Notes: a model not told the origin generated them from the sequence alone. Numbered from the stretch's first letter, positions 1 to 12,540 are shown. The stretch is 64,000 nucleotides of DNA from Topomyia yanbarensis (GCF_030247195.1 NC_080670.1:163690080-163754079); one strand, 5' to 3'. Numbers and translations: made by a program.

Positions 1-1640
1 CGATAATGCTGCAACAGCCGTCGAAGCCCTCTTGCACGCATACTCGACATGGCTGCTTGTCATCTATGATGACCCCAAGAATCTTCAGATTCCGTTTTAA
101 AGTGATCACGACTTCTCCCACTTGAATAACTGCATGTTGTACCGACTTGCGGTTGTTGACGATGACCACCTCCGTCTTATGTTGAACGATTTCCAGGCCT
201 CTCGCGCTCATCCATTCCGCCACAGTGCTGATCGCGTGTGCTGCAGTCAGTTCTACCTCGGGGATTGACTTCCCGTAGACCTCCAAGGTTACATCATCGG
301 TGAAACCGAAGATCCTGCCACCAGGAGGGAACTTTAGTCTCACAGCCCCGTCATACATAAGGTTCCATAATACCGGGCCCAGAATCGAGCCTTGCGGGCC
401 TCCTGCGGTAATAGGAATGCTTCTCTGACCGGCATCGGTCTCGTATAGTAATACACGGTTCTGGAAGCAGCTTTCCAAGATCTGGTACAGACCCACCGGC
501 AGGTTAAGCCGGCGTAACGAGAGCGCGATGGCATCCCAGCTTGCGCTGTTGAATGCACAGTATCGAATACCTCGCCTTTTTCCGTTGGATCGCTATCTCG
601 GCGGTCTTTACCGCGGAGTTGATAGCGTCCACCGTAGACTTACCCTTTCGAAAACCAAACTGATTGCTTGACAGGCCGTCCGTACCTTCTGAGTACGGGG
701 TTAGCCTGTTGAGGATGATCCTCTCAAGCAGTTTGCCCGTCGTCACCCCACGGATTCGCGTTGGCACCCTCGCACAGGTTGTCGAAACACGTTCTCTTAC
801 TGCTCTTAAAGGCCTTATTAAGGGCCAATTTCGCAGCTCGAAATCGTATGGCTGCAATCTCGGCACTCCACTAATACACCGAGCGTCTGCCATTTCTTGG
901 CAGGGTTTTCCTCGGAATGGTGGCGTCGTACGCACGTGCTATGACAGCTACCAGCGCATCCTCGCTTAGACTGTCGGTGTTGGACTCCAGTCCCAGGGCC
1001 GCGGTGAAAACTTCGCTGTCGAAGTGATTGGTCTTCCACCCGCGTATCTGGCAGGGATCACCCGCCCTCGGATGCTGCACGCCATAGTTGATCCTAAAGC
1101 GTATTGCTAGGTGATCACTATATGTGTAGCCCTCGTCTACCTTCCAGCCCATGTCTGGAACCAGACCCGGGCTGACAAACATTACGTCAATCCATGACTC
1201 GACCCCATTCTTACGGAATGTGCTAGTGGAACCATTATTGACTAGCACTGCGTCGAGTTTCGCAAGCGCCACCAGTAGCGCTTGGCCCCTGCTATTTGTA
1301 CAGCGGCTGCCCCACTCCACTTCCCAAGCGATGAAATCTCCCGCTGTGACGAACGGCTTCCGACCCACTAGGTCGGACGAGACCTCTCGATCATCTGGTT
1401 GAACTGTTTTATAGGCCAACTTGGTGGGGCATAGCAGCTACAATAGAACACACCATTGATCTTGGCAATCGCGACACCCTCTGCAGAGAAGTGTACTACC
1501 TCTTGGACCGGGAACCGTCCCGTTGTACAAATTGCCGCCATCCTAGACCCGTCCGCCACCCAATTGCCGTTATCGGTAGAGACGTTGTACGGGTCGGATA
1601 GGAGAGCGACATCTGTCCTCGACTCCGAGACCGACTACCA
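1..1640 (-). pseudogene. R1-clade non-LTR retrotransposon remnant (endonuclease + reverse transcriptase)
   Basis: Read on the minus strand, this is the second ORF of an R1-type LINE, which copies its RNA into nicked DNA. From about 1640 down to 870 the pieces match an endonuclease (EEP) domain. Recognisable motifs are ALLSDPYNVS, GNWVADGSRMAAI, SCYAPPSWP and the C-terminal TYSDHLAIRF (the SDH motif). Below about 750 the reverse transcriptase begins with GKLLERIILNRL and SNQFGFRKGKSTVDAI, then PQGSILGPVLWN and an altered active site FTDD in place of YADD/FADD. Frame changes near 1385 and 870-900, and stops between 500 and 600, show that it is broken. The element is 5'-truncated near 1640 and runs off the left window edge. 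Clade assignment is from remembered motif style and is not certain. Confidence 0.8.
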
Positions 1641-2126
1641 CAGCTGCGGGGCTGATGCACAGTGGTTAAGATTCAGCTGTGTTAGTTGCACTGCTTTTTC
1701 TTCAGAAAGATATTTAGAATGTTCTATTAGAATACCTCTATTTGATTGCAAATTTTCTGGAGTACTCATACATGAGGCCGGGGCCGTGGTAAGTTGGCTG
1801 GTTTTCCGCGTCCCATATTTTTGTTTATAAAAACAAAGACAATTTAACAAACAAAATTCAGTGATGCTGCCAATAGCTGCTCTTTTATGCACCATGTTTT
1901 GTAAATCGAAGCGGTAAAAAATGAAAACTGCGAAAACACCGCCAACTAGCCCCGGTCTCCCCTAGTTTGTTTGCAAATAATTTAGTTCGTGTTTTGTTGT
2001 CATGTCGTCTACCGGTCTGATTAAACCATTGCCAGTATCCCGAGCAAATTCTCATGGGTTCAAACACCATACAATGTATATCCCCATAAAATGGTCTCAA
2101 AAGTCCAGAAATAAATAAAAACCTAG
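1641..2126. other. No gene seen
   Basis: This is AT-rich sequence upstream of the truncated LINE. Short open frames on both strands have no recognisable motif. I see nothing else that can be supported. Confidence 0.5.
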
Positions 2127-2216
2127 GTAACAATTGAATTTTTATAGCACGCTACAAGTGCAATCTAAGTTTTATGAATGGCTATAAAACTACAATAAAA
2201 CCTCAATTGTTACTAG
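2127..2216. repeat. Short palindromic MITE-like repeat, copy 1
   Basis: The ends are imperfect inverted copies: TAACAATTGAATTTTTAT on the left and the complement of TAACAATTGAGGTTTTAT on the right. The middle contains TATAGCACGCTACAAGTGCA. A related copy with the same middle (TATAGCACACTACAAGTACA) and the same right end lies at 46604-46682, so this is a dispersed repeat rather than a chance hairpin. Confidence 0.55.
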
Positions 2217-3834
2217 GAAACATAGTTAGTTCCCAGCCAGCCTTTTTGATGGTATATCCAAGTTGCAACTGAATCATACGTATTTATATCCCACTAAAAA
2301 GTCGCATGAAATGCAGAAAATCGGCATATGCGTACCAAACTGGAGGCCATATACGTACATAGCTATTGAAATTGACGATTTATGACAATGATATACACGT
2401 TAGGCGCGATAATTTCTAGTTTTAAAAACGATTCTAGAGAATGTATTTAAGATTGTATATGCGAAACAATCTGGCATTATATGCGATATCCATAACTAGT
2501 ATACTATTCCGGAACACGATATACGATTAACTCTCATTTGTCGGCAAAGAAGATCAAAAACCAGGAACAGTTAACTGGCACATAAATCATCTCCAAAAAA
2601 AACGAATGTCGGTTGTGAATCGGAGCCAAAACCCAACCCATGGAGGTCTCCCCCTCTCATGCTAAAGTAGGATTCGAACTTACTACATTTGGATTGTAGG
2701 GCAGGACTTCCTACACGGAACTATTTTAATTGTTATAAGCGTGACAATATTTCATAATCATATCTTTTTTTCAAGTTGAGAAACCCAAATATGCAGCAAT
2801 CTCATTTTAAAGATATGTGAAGAGTCGTAAGTAATTTCGCGAAATCGGGTTTCTTATATGTTGTGATATATTAAGTCGTATCTAACTTTTTGAAGTCATT
2901 GTGATGTATATCGAAGTCGTGGATATGTTTATGTTGCTTATCGACTATTCCTACACATAGGAACGACCACAATGACTTTGTTAAGTTTTTAATCCGACAT
3001 TGATCGAAGTAAAATACGATCAAATGTGAGCAAAAATACGATTTTTAATGCTTTAAATATTTGTAGCTATATGAATATAAGTTTGTCAGTGCTCTACGAC
3101 CAACTCCGATCGAACACGATTTAACTAGAACATCCATGCGATTTCGAATGAAAGGTCGTATTCAAATCATGTTTTAGTAATATGCGATTACTAATCAATT
3201 TCTGCAGACTAAAATCGACTGTCATAACGATTTTGACTCTTTGTAGACATCTTTACGAGTCTTTTTCTACATTGTTATACGATTGATGGTTTGCTGGGTT
3301 ATGGTATCTTCCGAACCATGGTAATGGTGTTTTCATGCGTTGGACCCATTTCAAACATTATCGAAACACCATGCAGTTTGGGGTGAATTTGTATCATGAG
3401 AATGTGGGAATTATGGGCTTTTCGTTTACTCGGGATACCAGCTCGAAATAACTTCTGCTGTGTATCGATCCATATCAGTCCATATATCGACCGTTTTCTG
3501 GGTCTCAAGGACGATACTTTAATAATTTGATTAGGATTTCTTACCGGTTCCATTTTACAATTAAAGCAAACATCTGTACTTTTCCTGTGCATTCTGCTTT
3601 TCTTTCTATAACATACGGTAAATGTATAATACAGTCATTAAATTCAGAGGTGCTATATATCGCCTAATAGTGGGACGAACCCAAACCTTAGTCCATGTAT
3701 AAAGGCTACGCGATATTCTTGTTAGTATTTTTCTCTTATCAGCTATCAGAGAAATTTTCGCCAGACTTTGAATTGTTTGATAAAAAAACACAATTTTTAG
3801 CAGCTTTTTGATGGTTCTAACTCTAATTATTCTA
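2217..3834. other. No gene seen
   Basis: AT-rich non-coding sequence. A B-box-like stretch on the minus strand near 2665-2685 (GTTCGAATCC) suggests an old tRNA-derived fragment, but no complete tRNA fold could be placed. Open frames near 3300-3790 have no recognisable domain. Confidence 0.4.
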
Positions 3835-4135
3835 ATTTTTATTAGTCACGGTACAATGTTCGTACTTGTGAAATAGGTCACAAAATCATAAAATATTATT
3901 ACTCATGAATACGTGAACTGGTTCGTTATTCCTAGCGTATTAGTCATGACGTTCACAAAATAATAAAATTTCATTCATGTATTCGTGAACTGATTTATGA
4001 TTCCTGGTATATTAGTCACGAGTTACCATTCGTGCTCGTCAAATAGTTCACAAAATCATGAAATACTATTCGTGGAATCGTGAATTGGTTCTAGATTCAA
4101 AGTAAATTATTCACAATCTATCCTGCGTGCCTATT
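3835..4135. repeat. Degenerate tandem repeat, about three units of roughly 75-120 bp
   Basis: Each unit contains TATTAGTCA(C/T)GA or a close variant, then TTCACAAAAT-ATAAAAT or a close variant, then an ATTCGTGAA(C/T)TGGTT-like stretch. Units start near 3842, 3940 and 4010. Divergence between units is high, so this is an old array. Confidence 0.5.
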
Positions 4136-4229
4136 TTGAAAGAAATCTTTAATCATTTTAAATTTCCTGCAATTCTGCTTATTTTCATAAAATTTACACG
4201 TGAATCATTTCAAAAAATTTGAAATATTA

Positions 4230-6060
4230 TTCATGGAATTATTTTTGTTCCATGAACTTCAACGTTAAATAATTTGTTTGCAAATTTTGGGGTGATTGCA
4301 TGAAATTAAGAAAAAAGATGTTTTCTAAGTCAATTTTGAACATGAAAATCATATCCATTTGCTTTTTCAAAGAACCGTTTTTGAGATTTTTTGAAAAACG
4401 TGTTTTTGAGCACTTTTTGCAGTTATTGGTCAATATCTCAGGAACAAATCTTTCGATTAACACAATCGACCCACTTTCCGAAAGGTATTGATGCCTATTC
4501 CAAAAATATATAACATATTTGGATTAAATATCCACAATTATGGGTTAAGAGCAACCAAAGTCCAAAAAAGTAATGTATGGTAAAATTACTCATTTTTAGT
4601 TGATTTTTCATAAAAAAATAATTCGACAAAAAATCTTTTAAAATCTTATGTGATAGACAAACTTCTCACGAGAAATTTAATGCCTAAGATCACGAAAATC
4701 CGATACAAACTAGTGATGTTATTAAGCATCGAGTGAAAAGTGTTCTGTTTTTCACATATCTCTTTTGGTCTTAAATAAGATTACACTAGTTTACAAGAAA
4801 AATTAAGTTGTGAGTAAAAGTGTTTTCTATATTAATTTTGGGTCACTGAACACGAAAACAATACTCAATTGCTCTTTCAAAGAAGTTCGAGTTTAAAAAA
4901 AACAAAACGTTTTTCTTTTGCTTCCTCTTTTTTGTTTTTGCTCTATTTTTTAGCACAGAAAAATAAATTTTTCATATTTTCAGAATCTAATTTTACCAAT
5001 TTGTAGGTAATCGCGATAAGCTAAGAAGAAAGGTGTTTTCTAAGTCAATTTTGGATCGGTGAATACGAAAACAAAGTCCATTTTTTTTTCAAAGAAGCAT
5101 TTTCAAGATTTCTTTGAAAAAGGTGTTTTTGTGCACTATTTTCGTTATTTGTCAATATCTCGTTCAAATAGGATCCGATCGAAACGGTTCGAAAGGTTTT
5201 GATGTGCCTTTCCGACAATGTATAATATGCGTAGATCAAATGTACATTTATTAGGATTACAATCGACCAAAGTAAAAAAAGTCTAATGTTCGACCTTTTT
5301 TTAAAAAAAAATTATTTCTAGTTATTTTTGTTTATAATAAATCAAGGACAGAAGAAAATTCTTTTAGAATCTAATGAGATAAATAATCTTTTTTGCATTA
5401 ATTTTAAGCCAATGGTAACAAAAATCGGATGAAAAATGTAGATGGTATGAAGCACTGAGTAAAAATTGTAACTTTTTATTTTTCGCACAATCATACTTTC
5501 GAATATTTGACGACTGGCTTATGAGACCAGCGCTACACCCTCTAAACCGCCGCACCAGGGCAGGGTCCGCTAAAATCATAAAATTTCCATTTCGCTCAAT
5601 GTGCCATAGCATCAACATTTTTCATCCGATATTAGGCTTAAAATTAACGTAATCATATTATCTGTCATTTTGAAGGTCCGAAAAAAAATTGTTTTTCTGT
5701 AAAAAAATCAATTAAAAATGAGTAACTTTTAGAAATGGTCAAAAATGCCCTTTTTTAAACTTTGGTCGCTTGCAATACTAAAAAGTTTACATATGATCGA
5801 CACATATTATATGTTTTTGGAAAGGGCATCTCGGCACCTTTCAACCTGCATATTGACTAAAATAATTGGATGATTTTGACACGAAATATTGACTAAAAAC
5901 TACAAAAAGTGCTCAAAAACGAAAATCACATAATCGGTTTTTTGAATAAAAAAATTAATATTGTTTTCGTGTGCAGCGTCCCAAAATTAGTCTAAAAATA
6001 CGTTTTTCTGAAGCTTCATTTTTCTTGCAAACTATTGTAATAGGTACAAGCACTAGATAA
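4230..6060. repeat. Large diverged foldback region: two direct copies and one inverted copy
   Basis: The block at about 4300-4640 recurs in the same orientation at about 5020-5360. Shared anchors are GTTTTCTAAGTCAATTTTG, GTCAATATCTC, CCGAAAGG or TCGAAAGG before TTGATG, and GACCAAAG or AACCAAAG followed by TC or TA. A third copy is inverted at about 5690-6050, where the complements of GTGCTCAAAAAC and of the CTTTGGTC-type anchor can be read in reverse order. This layout fits an old foldback or MITE-derived cluster. There is no coding content. Confidence 0.5.
5490..5595 (-). repeat. tRNA-derived SINE-like fragment
   Basis: On the minus strand, TTTAGAGGGTGTAGCGCTGG followed by TCTCATAAGCCAGTCGTCA and ATTCGAAAG resembles the A box, anticodon arm and B box of an elongator tRNA-Met-like sequence with substitutions. 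The match is too poor for a functional tRNA. It interrupts the surrounding foldback region. Confidence 0.4.
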
Positions 6061-6141
6061 AAGAAGTTATTAGAATCTCGTTATTTGATAAGATTCAGTG
6101 TGATGTGAGGGAAGGAAACGAACACTGCGCTGAGCACTAAA

Positions 6142-6142
<1 letters not shown>

Positions 6143-6187
<45 letters not shown>
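6143..6187 (+). repeat. (TCTA)n microsatellite
   Basis: About eleven perfect TCTA units in a row, directly abutting the 5' end of the Helitron-type element. Such runs often sit at or near Helitron 5' ends, which also begin with TC. Confidence 0.95.
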
Positions 6188-6409
6188 TTATATATATAAA
6201 AGTCAATGTTTGTATGTATATGATTTATGGACTCCCAAACGGCTTAACCGATTACCGTCAAAATTTATACATAGTAGGCATTTGCTATGGAGCGTGTTTG
6301 TGTGCTATTGGTTGGGCATTATCTGCCCACCAGATGACGCTTCGGAACAAATTGAGTTTTCCTCCTATTTCGTTGAAAATCGCAGCAACGCGCGATGGGT
6401 ATTAGCTAG
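6183..6409 (+). mobile_element. Non-autonomous Helitron-type element
   Basis: The sequence begins TCTATTTATATATATAAAAG and ends GATGGGTATTAGCTAG. The preceding base is A and the following base is T, the A/T insertion rule of Helitrons. The body contains GACTCCCAAACGGCTTAACCG, a phrase typical of short insect Helitron derivatives. There is no Rep/helicase coding, so it would depend on another element. The 3' hairpin is weak by eye. Confidence 0.55.
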
Positions 6410-6959
6410 TGCATTATAAAACCGCAAATCGTATTCGTGGTAAAGTTCACAAATCAAGATACCGCCTATAAGCCATACTGTTATGATCCGGTTCATATTG
6501 TCACGTTACTCCGAGTAAAAACTCCAATAACATATTACGATAAGGCGAGGAGGAATTACGAATACACCGTTCCACGTGTCAAATTTGGTAGTAAGTTCAA
6601 GAATAGAACATCCCTATATAAATTACGGAAAGCATGACTAAGATCCAGAAATTATGAATATAAATCACACTACTCTATTCTTTAGTGTAGTTATAAAAAG
6701 ATTTCACAGTCTGAAATCGAATTTATGTATTAAATAATATATCTTTATTTATTTAAAGACATATGTGGTAGCAGTGGGAATTTTTGGATGTTTTCAACGT
6801 GATCGGGTTTCTTATACCAATTGTCATGCAAACCGTAAAGACACAACCGTTCGCTACCAAAATTGGCACAGTTACTAAAGAGAAAAGAAATCAGTAAATT
6901 CTAGTAAATCAGGTAGCCCAAAGTCTATAATCAAACTTTTTGCCCGATTCAAGATGAGC
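6410..6959. other. No gene seen
   Basis: AT-rich sequence with one short open frame at 6437-6637 that has no recognisable motif. Confidence 0.4.
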
Positions 6960-7740
6960 ACTTGAGCATCACGGCTGAGATTTATCTATACAACCATACG
7001 ATTTCAGCTGCGCTACCGGTCGTCGAGTCCCAGAGTAGCATCAACAGCTAATTGCAGCGAGCGGCGGCGACCGTGCCGGGTATGTGCAAATGAGTATGTG
7101 CCCTTGGAGCATTATGCGCTAATTTTTATGCTCGCGTAACGTCTGCCGATATCTCTACACCGCGGAGTCTGTATGAGATGGCGTGTTTGAGTGTGCACGA
7201 GAGTATGCGTGTATGTGTAAGAGAGGTTGCATTTGATAGCTGACTGAGCGAATGATTCTCGCTAACTAATGAAACTGCGGCTTTGTTTGGATCGATCGCG
7301 TTCGTGCTCGTGCTGGCAAATGCAGTCTCCAACAGTTGGAGGTGATGACGGGATCCGTCGTATTAGCCAACAACTCGTGAGTCCTACATTACCCCGATCC
7401 GGACGACCTTGAAACTATTGCGATACCATACGTGCGAGATCGAGATCCGATCGAGGAGGCAGCCTTGAAATCGACCGGTTGACAACATTGTTGGATTCTG
7501 TTTCGCCCATGGCTCATGGTTTCACTTTCGGCAATAATAATCACTTCTCTTGCTTGGCAACAAAAAAAAAACAAAGATTTTACCCGAAATTGGTCGGTGA
7601 AATCTGCGAGCGTGAGTCATTCGTCTTCGTCGTCCGAGTCGGTTAGTTTAACCCTACCAGGATCTGCATTCCGTGACCCAAATCAAATTATTGCGCAGTC
7701 AATCTGAGTGAGATGGTGTGACTCTTTCTCTTTCGATTCG
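6960..7740. other. GC-richer island, possible regulatory or non-coding exon sequence
   Basis: Base composition is clearly higher in G+C than the flanks, with unique-looking sequence including GCGAGCGGCGGCGACCG near 7055-7075. No long open frame and no splice-bounded exon could be supported. It may be a conserved intronic regulatory block of the host gene; this is inference. Confidence 0.3.
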
Positions 7741-8339
7741 TTGATGTTTACGCTACTATATGGGCGGGCGTCAGCCAGGTGACGGAATTATTTCACCGCT
7801 ATCTGAATCATCTGCGGATATTGAACTCGTCAGGAAGGTGCCACTCGTTGGTGAAATAGTTGGTTGATTGCGGCCGCTATGTCTTTCGTGGTGTCGTGGC
7901 TGAAAGGATTTTCCATCAAAACAAAGTTGTATTTATTTCAATTCTTTCTATATTTCGGAATAGAAATGCTAATGAGATTCAAAAAATATTCAATTAGGAT
8001 GGACGGAACCAAATCTAGTTCCATTTAGTTTTTTTTTCAAATGCGGTTCTGAAATGACAATTTCAGACCTGTAATCGCATATTTGTTTCATGTTCTATGT
8101 GAATGATATGCCATTGTAGGTATAACAATAGATTTTGGCAGTTTAAAATATCCAAGATATTAACAAGTTCAAGCTTGCTCTTGGACTCTTTATATAATAT
8201 GCTAGACAAACCCACCTTCTTTCGAAATATGCTGAAAAATTATTGATAAATTTTAGAATAACACATTAGTAATCGAAAAAGAAAGTAAACAAGGAGAGGC
8301 TATCAGTTGTAGTTACTTTGTTCTTTGTTTCGAAATATT
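7741..8339. other. No gene seen
   Basis: AT-rich intronic-type sequence. I see no repeat structure or coding signal that I can support. Confidence 0.4.
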
Positions 8340-8480
8340 CCAGAGTCTCGTGGTAGAAAGGTAAGGTGCTTGTTTTATAAGCCAATATCGTATGTTCGAG
8401 TCCCAGGCTGGAAGGATTCTTAGTGGTCAGTAGGAGTAGGATAGTTACACTAGCCCTGCAACGTTTTCTGTGCACTAAGA
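8340..8480 (+). mobile_element. tRNA-derived SINE-like element
   Basis: TCTCGTGGTAGAAAGGTAAG resembles an A box, and ATGTTCGAGTCCCAGGCTGG resembles a B box with its T arm, about 30 bp apart. The following tail has no tRNA 3' half, which fits a SINE body. Target duplications were not found. Confidence 0.45.
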
Positions 8481-8864
8481 ATCCGTTAAAAATTTATTTT
8501 TACTCAAAAATAAAGCATTCAGGACCATTTTACAATTAATTTACAACTCTCCTCTATTAAAAACTAAATTAAAATATAAGCAATAAAAACGACAAATTCA
8601 CCCTGTACCAAAATACAATTTTCGCTCTTTCATCTCTTCATCCTCAAAAACCAACTTTGTCACTAGGTTAGTGTACCATTCTTGTTACATTCGATGGCTA
8701 GATTTGTTGGGTTTTGAGTTTCGACAACGGAGAGAAAGTCATGTAAATAATCCGACTAGGGGTAGTACTGAACCACTCTGTTATATAGGGTATCAGCAAG
8801 CACTAATGCCTACCATCCTAACCTAGCGTAGAATCCACACTGAACAAAATTCTCACGCTAGCTG

Positions 8865-9240
8865 TTCGCATGATCATTGACTTACCCCTCGTCAGTCGGT
8901 GCAGATTTAGGACGAAAACGCTCTGTTTCGCTGACCCTGCTGATGGTAGTAGCTCCAACTTTCTCTTTGCTGTTAAGTGCGCGCGCTCGCGCAAAACCCC
9001 GCCCCCCTGCCAGCGACACTATCACATTCGGGAATCCATCATTTCGTGTCTCGTCTTCCCGTCTGCCGCGTTTGTCGCGTTGCTGCTGCTGCATACCAGG
9101 CATATTTTCGTGATCACAAACTTTACACCAGTGTCCCGTTCGAGCGTCGTGCGGCACAGAGGGACCATTCGATCAATCAAACTGGAAAGAAATAAAAAAT
9201 CAAAATCTTTTCATTCATCTAAAAATGATTTCTAAAAACA
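8865..9240. other. GC-richer island with a probably spurious 121-codon frame
   Basis: A patch of higher G+C (GCGCGCGCTCGCGCAAAACC near 8980) stands out from its surroundings. A frame of 121 codons is open from 8870, but overlapping frames on both strands are open as well and none shows a domain. I read it as non-coding or regulatory. Confidence 0.25.
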
Positions 9241-9323
9241 CAAAATATGATGATTTTTATCAGCAAGACGCTCGCTTGCAGTTCAAATTGTCCTCAAATT
9301 ATCAATCAGGCGTTTAGTAACTG

Positions 9324-9863
9324 CACGGTAAAAAATTCTCGTTGGCGGAAAGTGACACAGATGAATTTGAACTACTTATCCAAAATTGCAATGCGATGTT
9401 GCCATCCATTGGAATTGGTATTTTATATCAAGGCACTACGACATCAATCTATCCCATTATAGATAAGTTACCTGAAAACAAATAATTGCATAATAAATCA
9501 ACCACAAATGAAATGAATAATACTCACGCTATAGATTACTCTGGATGTGTTAGTTTTTCATTGTTTGCTCCTATTCCCGATCATATGTTGGTTGTCGATT
9601 AAAGACCTTATTATCATCGCGCATTTGACAATTGTAATTAAAAATTGAACCACTCAAATGCAATAGATTAGTATAGTGGTGCGAATTAAACAGATATTTG
9701 TTTAAATTTAAAGAATATTTCCATCAAATAATTTTCAAAGACCGGGTCATTTCGATGCGAATTATAAATGATTCAAAAAATCAATGCTAAACCGCTTCAA
9801 TTGTTAGTGATACATGATAAAGTGTAGAATCATTTGGATTAGACGTGACATTTTTTTACCGTG
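9324..9863. mobile_element. MITE with CACGGTAAAAAA ends
   Basis: The left end CACGGTAAAAAATTCTCG and the complement of the right end, CACGGTAAAAAAATGTCACG, form an inverted repeat of about 13 bp. The 540-bp body has no transposase. The ends resemble those of the TA-flanked MITE at 20339-20674, so the two may share a family. The target duplication is not clear here. Confidence 0.55.
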
Positions 9864-10689
9864 TGGGATATTTTGATGTGCATTTCTAATCAAATATTAT
9901 ACATTATGGGACGAATTTTTAACAATAAACATACCCTAGAAAATACGTTTTAAACCAAGATTTGACAAAATACCGGCGAACATTTATGTTTCTTTACGGT
10001 TCAATGTACAATACTTATCTCCTTCAAATGAGCAATGTTTATTTATTTCGGTCGATTGGTTTGACCAATAAGGTATTTTTGGCTTCACACTATTCAACTC
10101 TCTTCCTATTCTTTCTGTCACGGGACCTTTATCCTTTGTATTTTAGTAGTGTCCGGAGCAAGAGTAAAAAATGTGACCGATCTAGTAGACATAGTCCTAC
10201 ACAAATGTCGATTACTAACGCATTGCGTTTATCAGTGGTTTGAGTTCACATCATTCGCAAAGAAAGTGACCGCTGTTTTTCACGCTAAAACCCTTACGCC
10301 TCCCCCCCCCCCCCCCCTTAAGGAAGAACTTGTGGAGTGAGCCTTCTCCCGGACTTCCGCAGATGAGGATCTTGAAGCGAATCATGTTTTATGTAGTCTA
10401 CGACAACCAGATAGCATACCAAAGTAGCCTCGATTTTATTTGACGCGAACCTTTCTGAGAATAACTTCTCTTTTGCATATGTTGACTTTTATCTAAACGA
10501 ACTCTGCTGGTTTGTTTACAATAAATTGCAGTTGATATCCTAGGTGATCTCACAACTAAAAATTAAGTACCTGAATCGATTTTTTGCATATTTTTATGGC
10601 GCATACTGTAGCTTCTAGGCGCAGTAAAAACATCTCTTCTTAAGAAAAGTCTGAGTCATCCTTTCTGGTCCTAAAATAAGAGAGCATAG
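9864..10689. other. No gene seen
   Basis: AT-rich sequence containing a run of 14 C at 10304-10317. Short open frames at 9962-10340 have no recognisable domain and one runs through the poly-C tract. Confidence 0.4.
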
Positions 10690-11265
10690 GAGTTTGTCAT
10701 GGTCGGTGACGTAGCTCTTTTTCTGCAAAAGAATGCTTAGAGCTACCCTACGCGAATGTATAAGTTTCTCTTCGCGCTGTATGCACACGGGTCATGTCGT
10801 GATTCAATGCAGATTCTCCGCACAGTCAGAATACCTTTCAGCAGATGATTATGGTCACACTTTCCACAGTCAGTGGGCTTCATTACTAAAACGGGCGGCT
10901 GTGTGACCCAATTGCTTGTATTTAGCGCGCTTTTTGACATGTAATATAAAAAGGCAAACAGGCTGACGAACCTTGTCGAAGAGGACGTAATTTGGCATAG
11001 CAGATCCGGCGAAAGTAATCCGTTACGAGTCTGAATGGCCTAAGCATTTTGTGACAGATCCTAACTACAATCGCATGCATTCCAAAATCTTTACCGACTG
11101 GAGCAGGGGGTCTTGGAAACAGCCAACTCCATGCTTCAGCAGATCCATGCAAATCCAATACGAATCGGTTACTGTGCCATTGATCTCAACTTTGTTGGCG
11201 GGTACAGAGACACGGTACTCCATTGCACGGATCTTTTCTTCTAGTAGTGACATTTGCTTGCTTTA
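10690..11265 (-). pseudogene. LINE ORF1 (gag-like, zinc-knuckle) remnant
   Basis: Minus-strand pieces in shifting frames read as the nucleic-acid-binding first ORF of an insect I/Jockey-type LINE. The order is AMEYRVSVPANKVEINGTV, then DLLKHGVGCFQDP with QSVKILECMRL, then FAGSAMPNYVLFDKVR, then the knuckle-like stretches KYKQLGHTAA and DCGKCDHNHLLKG. Several stops and frame changes break it. A related fragment (DLLTHGVGCFED) occurs at about 49990-50010. No endonuclease or RT piece follows. Confidence 0.55.
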
Positions 11266-11315
11266 GAGTGAAAACCATTCATTCCGGCGGATTTCTTAAA
11301 TTTCTGCGTATTTGT

Positions 11316-12540
11316 GACAGCTGGGTCAGGGAATGGATGCAGAACTGGCGTATATGATAGAATAGTGGATAATCCTTCCTAGGATTCGTAGATCACCTTT
11401 TCCGGTGTTCAATTCGTGCATTCGATTCGAATGAATCGCGAAAATTGGATTGGAAAAAAAGGAAAGAGTAATTTACCGACGCACGTAAATCATCCATTCC
11501 TGGTCAGCATAGAATGATAAAATTCTAACAGAATGCCATCATCGGTAATGGTAAATAAATATCATTTTCTGACATCTAGATAAGTTCAAGTAGCTTCTAC
11601 TTATAATCTGTTTTTCTTGTACTTCTGTTAGTTTGCTTTTCCACTACTCATGTATATCAATAATAATATTGGCCAATTTATACTCTTTTTCTTAATCGCT
11701 TTGCATTTTTTTGCTTTATTCGCAATGCTGTTTTTCCTTTTATTACTACCTCTTAAATAAGATTCATACTAACGCTCACTAACACAATCAATTGCATACA
11801 CTCACAATCTCTCCTTCAAAACGTACAAGTGCTCGTGCTCTACGCGATAATACAAACGCGAACATGCAATTGCAATCATCCACACAAATTTTCGCCCGCG
11901 ATCTCGCCAACATTAAAACACCCCGGTAAACAAGTGAACGTTTTAGCGTCAGCGACAAATCCGGAATCAGAATTTCTGATTCCTGATAGCAACGAATGCG
12001 TTAACATACAAACGCTTAAGCTTTATCCACGCACTACTGCGCCTGCTATCTCACACACATGGAATGATCCCGGTGATTAAGCGGAAGTTTTAGCACTTAT
12101 AAATTCATAAGCGCAGTCTCAAGCGCGGACCTACAAACACATGTGTTCGCGCGATCATGAATCGGTTATGTCCGAAAGTTCGGACTCCAGTAACATAGGT
12201 CCAAGCTTTCAGTTGAACCAATCACAAAAACGACATTCATATCCACTGAATAACGCTTCCCATGACGATGTAGGGAATCTCACTCTCTTCTAGCATTCAG
12301 CACGTTAACATACAAATGCTTTAGACCTTCGCGATAATCCACGCACACGTACGCCCGCGGTCTCGCAAAGATGAAAACATTCTGATGACTAAGTGAATGT
12401 TTTAGCAGTAACAAACTTATAAACGCGGTCTCAAGCGGGAGCGTACAGTTTCACGGTCCGCGGGCGATCATCCAAGAACACATGGACGACGTTTCGGTCA
12501 TTGGCCATGGCCTTTTTCAAGTGAAACTGTAATATTTATA
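11316..12540. repeat. Complex dispersed repeat, copy 1
   Basis: It begins GACAGCTGGGTCAGGGAATG and runs with clear similarity to the sequence from 38845 onward (for example TGGCGTATATGATAGAATAG in both). Inside are internal modules that repeat a phrase like ACGCCCGCG-TCTCGC, then a CCCCGGTAA- or CTGATGACTAAGTGAA-type stretch, then CACTTATAAATTCATAAGCG. Modules lie near 11830-12130 and 12300-12440. The end region holds CAGTTTCACGGTCCGCGGG. There is no coding content and the family is not one I can name. Confidence 0.65.

Noticed and set aside
2640..2720. tRNA gene on the minus strand
   Set aside because: Only a B-box-like phrase is present; the cloverleaf does not close.
8870..9235. 121-codon protein
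   Set aside because: Overlapping open frames on both strands in a GC-rich patch, no motif and no supporting splice or start context.
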